Shown: positions 6,988 through 10,562 of the stretch, piece after piece | Position numbering within the stretch: the first letter of the stretch is position 1 | How the letters are laid out: every line of letters begins with the position of its first letter | Source: Proteiniphilum sp. | Lineage (GTDB): Bacteria; Bacteroidota; Bacteroidia; Bacteroidales; Dysgonomonadaceae | Reading direction: 5' to 3' | Length of the DNA stretch: 10,562 nt | Assembly: GCA_016649795.1 (NCBI GenBank) | Contig: JAENWZ010000055.1 | Coordinates: forward strand, 1 to 10,562 | Notes under the pieces: model-generated | Told to the model about the DNA's origin: nothing | Database searches by the model: none | The model's input: the letters and a program-made list of their open reading frames with translations, nothing else | Position numbers and translations under genes: made by a program

Positions 6988-7011
6988 TCACCTAAGGGTG
7001 ACTCTTCAGGT
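6988..7011 (+). promoter_or_regulatory. Possible expression platform of the TPP riboswitch
   Basis: Just after the aptamer, TCACC (6988-6992) can pair with GGTGA (6997-7001) in a small hairpin. The following TCAGGT (7006-7011) is exactly complementary to ACCTGA (6947-6952), which includes the 5' strand of aptamer helix P4. Pairing of 7006-7011 with the aptamer would exclude ligand binding, so this could be the switching segment. A six-T run at 7033-7038 follows CCCC (7029-7032), but I find no convincing GC stem for an intrinsic terminator there. This is inferred from complementarity alone. Confidence 0.35.
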
Positions 7012-7053
7012 ATACATCTTATTTAAATCCCCTTTTTTATTTCACTAACCATC

Positions 7054-7082
7054 GATGAACAACGCCATTGGCATTGTTCATC
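7054..7082 (+). promoter_or_regulatory. Strong leader hairpin just before the receptor start codon
   Basis: GATGAACAA (7054-7062) pairs perfectly with TTGTTCATC (7074-7082). After one C-A mismatch, GCC (7064-7066) pairs with GGC (7070-7072) around an ATT loop. The stem ends 15 nt before the ATG at 7098 and no T-run follows, so it is more likely to affect ribosome loading or mRNA stability than termination. Its link to the TPP riboswitch is inferred from position. Confidence 0.55.
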
Positions 7083-7097
7083 CTAAAAATTACGTAA

Positions 7098-9401
7098 ATG
7101 AAAAAGGCTTTTTTATGGCTGACGATCACGTTGGCATTCGGTTATCAAGTAAGCGCACAGGGTGCGCCGAGGACACAGCGTACACAAGGTACACAAAGCA
7201 GGCAAGTTACCCAAAGCAGACAGGGTACACAAGTAACGCAGACAGACAGTCTGGAATTTATTCAGTTGGAAGAGGTGATTGTTTCAGGTACGCGGGCGGG
7301 TCTCCATACGCCGGTATCCTACACCAATATCACCTCTTCAGATATTAAAAAACAAAATGCAGGACGGAATATCCCGGCCATTCTGCAAACCACTCCATCA
7401 CTGGTATCATTCACGGAGGATGGTCTGGGTGTGGGTAACACCTATTTCAGAATCCGTGGTACGGATGCCACACGCATCAATGTCACCCTCAACGGGATGC
7501 CACTGAACAACCCCGAAAGCCAGGAGGTCTACTGGGTGAACCTGCCCGACCTCTCCAACTCGCTGCAAAGCATCCAGATTCAGCGCGGTGTGGGCACATC
7601 CACCAACGGCTCGGGAGCTTTCGGCGCCAGCATCTCCCTGAAGAGTGCAGGAGCCCGGTCAGAGGCCTACGGAGAGGCCTCCACGGCAGTGGGCAGCTAC
7701 GGCACTTTCTCCTCGAACATTGCAGCGGGTACGGGGATCATGCAGAACGGACTTTCGTTCGATGCCCGTTTCTCGCGGGTGCTGGGCAACGGGTATGTGC
7801 GCAACGGTACTGTGGACCACACCAACCTCTATGCCATACTGTCACACTACACCGATAAACAGCTTCTCCGACTGAGCTACCTGAAAGGTATTCAGCATAC
7901 AGGCATCACCTGGGAGGGTGTATCGGAAGAGCAGATGAACGATGAAGAGTACGGGCGTCGTTACAACCCGGCAGGTGAATATTATGATGATGAAGGCAAC
8001 CGTCTTTATTACGGAAACGAGACCGATAACTATTACTCCGATATCCTCCAGCTTACGTTCACCAGGGAACTGACACGTTATCTGTCCCTAAACGCGGGCA
8101 TCAGCTACAACCATGGATACGGCTACTACGAAAACTACCGTTATAACCGGAAGTACAGCGACTTCGGACTGGAGCCACAGACCATTGATGAGGAGACCTA
8201 CAGCCGGACCGATTTCATTCGCCGCAAGTTGATGGAGAACGATTTCTATGTGGCCAATGTCGGCTTCGATTTTACCAGGAATGCGCTGAAGCTCACCTTC
8301 GGAGGGTTATACAGCTTCTACGACGGTGATCATTTCGGCAATCTGCCCTGGATAAAACATACACAAAGCATTCCGGCGGACTACGAATGGTACCGCAACG
8401 TGGGTGAAAAGTCGGAAGTAAGTCTCTTCACCAAAGCGGAGTACCAGCTGAATGTGAAGCTCTCCCTTTTCGGTGATCTGCAGTATCGTCATGTGGGTTA
8501 CCGTTTCAGCGGCATGGACGATGACCTGATGGATCTGACGGGGAATTTCAACTACAACTTCTTCAACCCCAAGGCAGGCCTGTTCTATCAGCTGAACGAA
8601 AAAAACAGCCTCTATGCCTCCGCGGCTGTGGGACAGCGGGAGCCACTGCGTGCCGATCTGAAGGATGGGATCAAAGGGGGAGCCGTGAACAGCATCAAGC
8701 CGGAGAGGATGATCGATTACGAGCTGGGGTACCGTTACAGCAACAACGGCACACAACTGGGTGCCAACTTCTATTTTATGGATTACAACAACCAGATGGT
8801 GCAGACGGGTAAGCTGACTGATATTGGCTACAAGCTGATGGAGAACGTGAAAGAGAGCTACCGTGCCGGTATTGAGCTGGAGGCATCGGTTCCTTTATGG
8901 GAGGAGAAGGTACGGGTAGATGCCAATGCTACCTTTAGCCGGAACAGGATCCGCAATTACACCGCCTGGTTCGATCAGTACGACAACCAGGAGAACTATG
9001 CATGGCAAGGACAGATTTCAAAAGAGTATGGTTCTACAAACATCTCCTATTCACCCGATATTATCAGTGCCGTGGGTCTTACCTGGCAGCCTGTCTCCCC
9101 CTTCTATCTGAATCTGCTGGGCAAATATGTGAGTAAGCAGTTTATGGACAACACCTCCGATGATGCCAAATCGATTGATGCCTATTTCGTGAGCAACCTC
9201 TCCGCCGGATACACCTTCCGGAAGACCCGCCTGGGAGAGATCAACCTGCAGCTGTTCGTGAACAACCTCTTCAACAGTGAATATATTGCCAACGGATGGG
9301 CAGCAACCGACACCTTTGCCGATGACAGCAGCATCAACTGGATCGGCTACTACCCGCAGGCCACGCGCAACATCATGGCTCGGCTAACCCTCTCGTTTTA
9401 A
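7098..9401 (+). CDS. TonB-dependent outer-membrane receptor, predicted thiamine (or thiamine derivative) uptake
   Basis: An outer-membrane beta-barrel that imports its ligand using TonB energy. The 767-residue protein starts with a clear signal peptide (MKKAFLWLTITLAFGYQVSA, cleavage near residue 20-21). Next comes an unusual repeat linker (25-48), then the TonB box region EEVIVSGTR (58-66), a plug domain (about 70-185; FRIRGTDATRINVTLNGMPLN, IQIQRGVGTSTNG) and a 22-strand-type barrel rich in alternating aromatic residues, ending in LTLSF with the terminal Phe used for barrel assembly. It lacks the carboxypeptidase-regulatory-like N-terminal domain of SusC proteins, and no SusD gene follows, so it is not a glycan-uptake SusC. 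Thiamine specificity is inferred from the TPP riboswitch upstream and the PnuC-type permease downstream, a layout known in Bacteroides. The riboswitch should control it. Confidence 0.93.
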   Translation: MKKAFLWLTITLAFGYQVSAQGAPRTQRTQGTQSRQVTQSRQGTQVTQTDSLEFIQLEEVIVSGTRAGLHTPVSYTNITSSDIKKQNAGRNIPAILQTTPSLVSFTEDGLGVGNTYFRIRGTDATRINVTLNGMPLNNPESQEVYWVNLPDLSNSLQSIQIQRGVGTSTNGSGAFGASISLKSAGARSEAYGEASTAVGSYGTFSSNIAAGTGIMQNGLSFDARFSRVLGNGYVRNGTVDHTNLYAILSHYTDKQLLRLSYLKGIQHTGITWEGVSEEQMNDEEYGRRYNPAGEYYDDEGNRLYYGNETDNYYSDILQLTFTRELTRYLSLNAGISYNHGYGYYENYRYNRKYSDFGLEPQTIDEETYSRTDFIRRKLMENDFYVANVGFDFTRNALKLTFGGLYSFYDGDHFGNLPWIKHTQSIPADYEWYRNVGEKSEVSLFTKAEYQLNVKLSLFGDLQYRHVGYRFSGMDDDLMDLTGNFNYNFFNPKAGLFYQLNEKNSLYASAAVGQREPLRADLKDGIKGGAVNSIKPERMIDYELGYRYSNNGTQLGANFYFMDYNNQMVQTGKLTDIGYKLMENVKESYRAGIELEASVPLWEEKVRVDANATFSRNRIRNYTAWFDQYDNQENYAWQGQISKEYGSTNISYSPDIISAVGLTWQPVSPFYLNLLGKYVSKQFMDNTSDDAKSIDAYFVSNLSAGYTFRKTRLGEINLQLFVNNLFNSEYIANGWAATDTFADDSSINWIGYYPQATRNIMARLTLSF
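7170..7241 (+). repeat. Nine-base tandem repeat encoding eight Xaa-Thr/Arg-Gln triplets
   Basis: Eight consecutive 9-bp units lie in frame with the receptor gene, most resembling NNN-ACA-CAA. They encode RTQ RTQ GTQ SRQ VTQ SRQ GTQ VTQ (residues 25-48), between the signal peptide and the TonB box. The units have diverged at third positions and in the first codon, so the array is not freshly expanded, but it could still vary in copy number between strains. Confidence 0.85.
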
Positions 9402-9402
9402 T

Positions 9403-9414
9403 TAATTGAATGAA
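9403..9414. repeat. Left 12-bp direct repeat, putative target-site duplication
   Basis: TAATTGAATGAA sits directly before the inverted-repeat end CAAGG of the 9415-9650 element. It matches TAATTGAATAAA at 9651-9662 in 11 of 12 positions. It begins 2 bp after the receptor stop codon. Confidence 0.5.
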
Positions 9415-9650
9415 CAAGGAATTTATTTCGATATCTCAGCTTATCTTCGGGGTACCCACTCGGTGCAACGAGCGTGATTTGATTTGCTGTTTAAGCGAAG
9501 CGAGTATTCGAGTTAAGCCAAATGAGCAGAGCCAAGCTTGCTTGAGCTATGCCATGGCGAGTGAATACCTGCGGAGCGAGTTTCAAATCAAATAGCGAAT
9601 AAACCGAGAGTGGGTCGAAGAGAAGGTGCAAATGAGAAATAAACTCCTTG
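9415..9650. mobile_element. 236-bp palindromic MITE-like element between receptor and permease genes
   Basis: The two halves of this stretch are imperfect inverted copies centred near 9535. Matching pairs in order inward are: terminal repeats 9415-9429 with 9636-9650 (14 of 15; outer ends CAAGGA and TCCTTG except one mismatch further in); TCTTCG (9444-9449) with CGAAGA (9616-9621); ACCCACTCGGT (9454-9464) with 9603-9615 and a 2-base bulge; ATTTGATTTG (9477-9486) with CAAATCAAAT (9584-9593); GTATTC (9504-9509) with GAATAC (9563-9568); and a central palindrome CAAGCTTG (9533-9540). Near-identical 12-bp direct repeats flank it. It encodes no transposase, so it would be a non-autonomous element, or alternatively a lineage-specific palindromic intergenic repeat. 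If transcribed it would fold into a very long hairpin between the two genes. Confidence 0.6.
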
Positions 9651-9662
9651 TAATTGAATAAA
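9651..9662. repeat. Right 12-bp direct repeat, putative target-site duplication
   Basis: TAATTGAATAAA follows the CCTTG end of the palindromic element and matches the left copy at 9403-9414 with one difference (A for G at the tenth position). It lies 8 bp before the permease start codon. Confidence 0.5.
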
Positions 9663-9670
9663 TAAAACCT

Positions 9671-10249
9671 ATGCAAACCATCGAAATCATCGGTGCCGTC
9701 ATCGGCCTTCTTTATCTCTTCCTGGAGTACAGGGCCAGCAAGTGGCTTTGGCCTGTGGGAGTGCTTATGCCTGTTTTCTATGTATGGATTTTTTTTCAAA
9801 GCAAGTTCTATGCCGATATGGGCATCAACATCTACTATTTCTTCGCCAGCATCTACGGCTGGATCCGATGGAACAGAGATCAGAAAGAGTCAACAGGATT
9901 GTTCATCACCCATACGCCAAAACGATACATTTTACCTCTTACGGTGATCGGTCTGGCACTCTGTGGCGGGATCCTCCTTCTCCTCACACGCTATACAGAT
10001 AGTCAGGTAGCTATGGGCGACAGCATCACCACCTCCCTGAGCATACTGGGCATGTGGATGCTGGCACAGAAGTATGTGGAGCAGTGGTGGGTGTGGTTCG
10101 TGGTGAACCTTATCTCCTGCGGGTTGTATGTGTGGAAAGGGCTCTACCCTACCGCTGCCTTGTTCGCCATCTACTCCGTGATCTCAGTGTTTGGTTATTA
10201 CAAATGGATAAGGTTCTTGAAACAGTACTCCTCCAGGGCAATATTGTAA
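9671..10249 (+). CDS. pnuT: PnuC-family inner-membrane transporter, predicted thiamine permease PnuT
   Basis: PnuC-type proteins carry vitamin precursors across the inner membrane by facilitated diffusion, with trapping by phosphorylation in the cytoplasm. PnuC itself carries nicotinamide riboside; PnuT carries thiamine. The 192-residue protein is normal in length and very hydrophobic, with about seven helices. It has the family motifs YGWIRW (62-67), QKYVEQWWVW (133-142) and VNLISCGLYVWKGLYPTA (145-162), ending with GYYKW. Thiamine is preferred as substrate because the gene follows a TPP-riboswitch-controlled TonB receptor; the sequence motifs alone do not exclude nicotinamide riboside. It is 269 bp from the receptor stop, but removing the palindromic element and one flanking repeat leaves 21 bp, so the two genes were probably a tight operon. 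No kinase gene follows on the same strand within the window. Confidence 0.9.
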   Translation: MQTIEIIGAVIGLLYLFLEYRASKWLWPVGVLMPVFYVWIFFQSKFYADMGINIYYFFASIYGWIRWNRDQKESTGLFITHTPKRYILPLTVIGLALCGGILLLLTRYTDSQVAMGDSITTSLSILGMWMLAQKYVEQWWVWFVVNLISCGLYVWKGLYPTAALFAIYSVISVFGYYKWIRFLKQYSSRAIL

Positions 10250-10301
10250 TCGGGTTTATTGGATCTGTTGATGATATAAATCATGGTCTCTCTGAATGAA
10301 G

Positions 10302-10356
10302 GCGGGTTTCGGAAGCGTAAAAAATCTTTCAAATCTTTTTACTCACCGAAACCCGC
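10302..10356. terminator. Long two-part hairpin between converging pnuT and lpd genes, possible bidirectional terminator
   Basis: GCGGGTTTCGG (10302-10312) pairs perfectly with CCGAAACCCGC (10346-10356). Within its loop GTAAAAA (10317-10323) pairs with TTTTTAC (10336-10342), separated from the outer stem by a small internal loop. That makes 18 base pairs in all. It lies between two converging genes, 52 bp after the pnuT stop and 20 bp after the lpd stop. Neither strand has a U-run after the outer stem, so a classical intrinsic terminator is not proven; it may act as a 3'-end stabiliser. Confidence 0.5.
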
Positions 10357-10376
10357 AATAAAATAAAGCTGATTAC

Positions 10377-10562
10377 CTATTTCTTTTTCTTAGGGATATG
10401 TATCGCCTCTCCCAACACATCGGCGAATGCTTCCAACAACGCTTCTGAATAGGTGGGATGTCCGTAAATGGTCTTCACCACCTCGTCTACGGTGATCTCC
10501 ATCTCCATGATCAGTGATGCCTGCGTGATGATCTCGGCAGCCGAAGGCCCAATGATATGGAC
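10377..10562 (-). CDS. lpdA: Dihydrolipoamide dehydrogenase (E3), C-terminal fragment cut by the window edge
   Basis: The last 61 codons and the TAG stop (10379-10377) are visible. E3 is the FAD-dependent subunit that reoxidises the dihydrolipoyl groups of pyruvate and other 2-oxo-acid dehydrogenase complexes and of the glycine cleavage system, passing electrons to NAD+. The visible part is the end of the dimerisation domain: VHIIGPSAAEIITQ, then MEMEITVDEVVKTIYGHPTYSEAL, where HPTxSE carries the His-Glu pair that acts as the general base at the partner subunit's active site, and a basic tail (HIPKKKK). The match to the family C-terminus is excellent; the FAD, NAD and disulfide regions lie outside the window. 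It converges on pnuT. Related pyridine nucleotide-disulfide oxidoreductases share HPT, but this context and tail fit E3 best. Confidence 0.92.
   Translation of the reverse strand, partial: VHIIGPSAAEIITQASLIMEMEITVDEVVKTIYGHPTYSEALLEAFADVLGEAIHIPKKKK

Noticed and set aside
7029..7038. Intrinsic terminator at CCCC followed by six T before the receptor
   Set aside because: Only 5-bp partners with very long loops can be found upstream (for example AAGGG at 6994-6998), too weak to support a terminator call.
7170..7241. Short regularly spaced repeats that might suggest a CRISPR array
   Set aside because: The 9-bp units are contiguous with no spacers and keep the reading frame of the receptor, so they are a coding tandem repeat.
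7055..7348. 97-codon open frame starting in the leader hairpin
   Set aside because: It overlaps the signal peptide and plug region of the TonB receptor in another frame, its product looks unnatural, and its ATG is buried in the stem at 7054-7062.
8307..8756. 149-codon minus-strand open frame inside the receptor gene
   Set aside because: The plus-strand frame encodes a continuous beta-barrel here; the antisense product has no signal or domain.
7098..9401. SusC-type glycan receptor
   Set aside because: It lacks the N-terminal carboxypeptidase-regulatory-like domain and no SusD gene follows; the TPP riboswitch and PnuC partner point to vitamin uptake.
9410..9595. 61-codon open frame between the receptor and permease genes
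   Set aside because: It lies almost wholly inside the palindromic element, ends at its inverted repeat, and its product has no recognisable domain; the reading frame is best explained by the repeat's composition.

Overview
The window looks like chromosomal DNA of a Bacteroidota bacterium, most likely order Bacteroidales. Several candidate promoters carry the TAnnTTTG -7 box typical of that phylum, Shine-Dalgarno sequences are weak or absent and leaders are A-rich, and the gene families present are typical: a CoA-transferase of the succinate/propionate type, a single long bifunctional Rel protein, and a TPP-riboswitch-controlled TonB receptor next to a PnuC-type transporter. A family such as Dysgonomonadaceae is only a guess. 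No rRNA, tRNA, CRISPR array, prophage or complete insertion sequence is visible.

Layout. (1) 1-1696, minus strand: a small membrane-anchored protein of unknown function followed after 51 bp by the first 380 codons of an acetyl-CoA hydrolase/CoA-transferase that runs off the left edge. Their upstream region (1697-1951) holds two candidate minus-strand promoters and a strong hairpin. (2) 1952-4479, plus strand: miaB (tRNA methylthiotransferase), then a tight cluster of three small envelope-associated proteins: a YtxH-like protein, a holin-superfamily-III-like two-helix membrane protein, and a basic protein overlapping it by 4 bp. (3) 4472-6760, minus strand: a bifunctional (p)ppGpp synthetase/hydrolase, converging on and overlapping the previous cluster by 8 bp. 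(4) 6885-10249, plus strand: a thiamine-uptake operon made of a -7 promoter box, a TPP riboswitch, a long structured leader, a TonB-dependent receptor and a PnuC-family (PnuT-like) permease. (5) 10377-10562, minus strand: the C-terminus of dihydrolipoamide dehydrogenase, separated from the permease gene by an 18-bp two-part hairpin.

How the parts work together. The receptor would take thiamine or a derivative across the outer membrane, PnuT across the inner membrane, and the riboswitch would shut the operon down when TPP is plentiful. The thiamine pyrophosphokinase gene often found with this pair in Bacteroides is not next to it here. The YtxH/holin-like/basic trio resembles in layout the stress-induced yqjD-yqjE-yqjK cluster of enterobacteria and lies tail to tail with the stringent-response enzyme.

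The most striking unexplained structure is a 236-bp nearly palindromic element (9415-9650) between the receptor and permease genes. It has 15-bp terminal inverted repeats (14/15 match) and is flanked by 12-bp direct repeats (11/12 match). Removing it with one repeat copy leaves a 21-bp gap between the two genes, as expected if a non-autonomous mobile element (MITE-like) had jumped into a tight operon. Other points of interest are an eight-fold Xaa-Thr/Arg-Gln tripeptide repeat before the receptor's TonB box, a possible anti-aptamer segment and a strong hairpin in the riboswitch leader, and a possible small RNA at 1771-1840.
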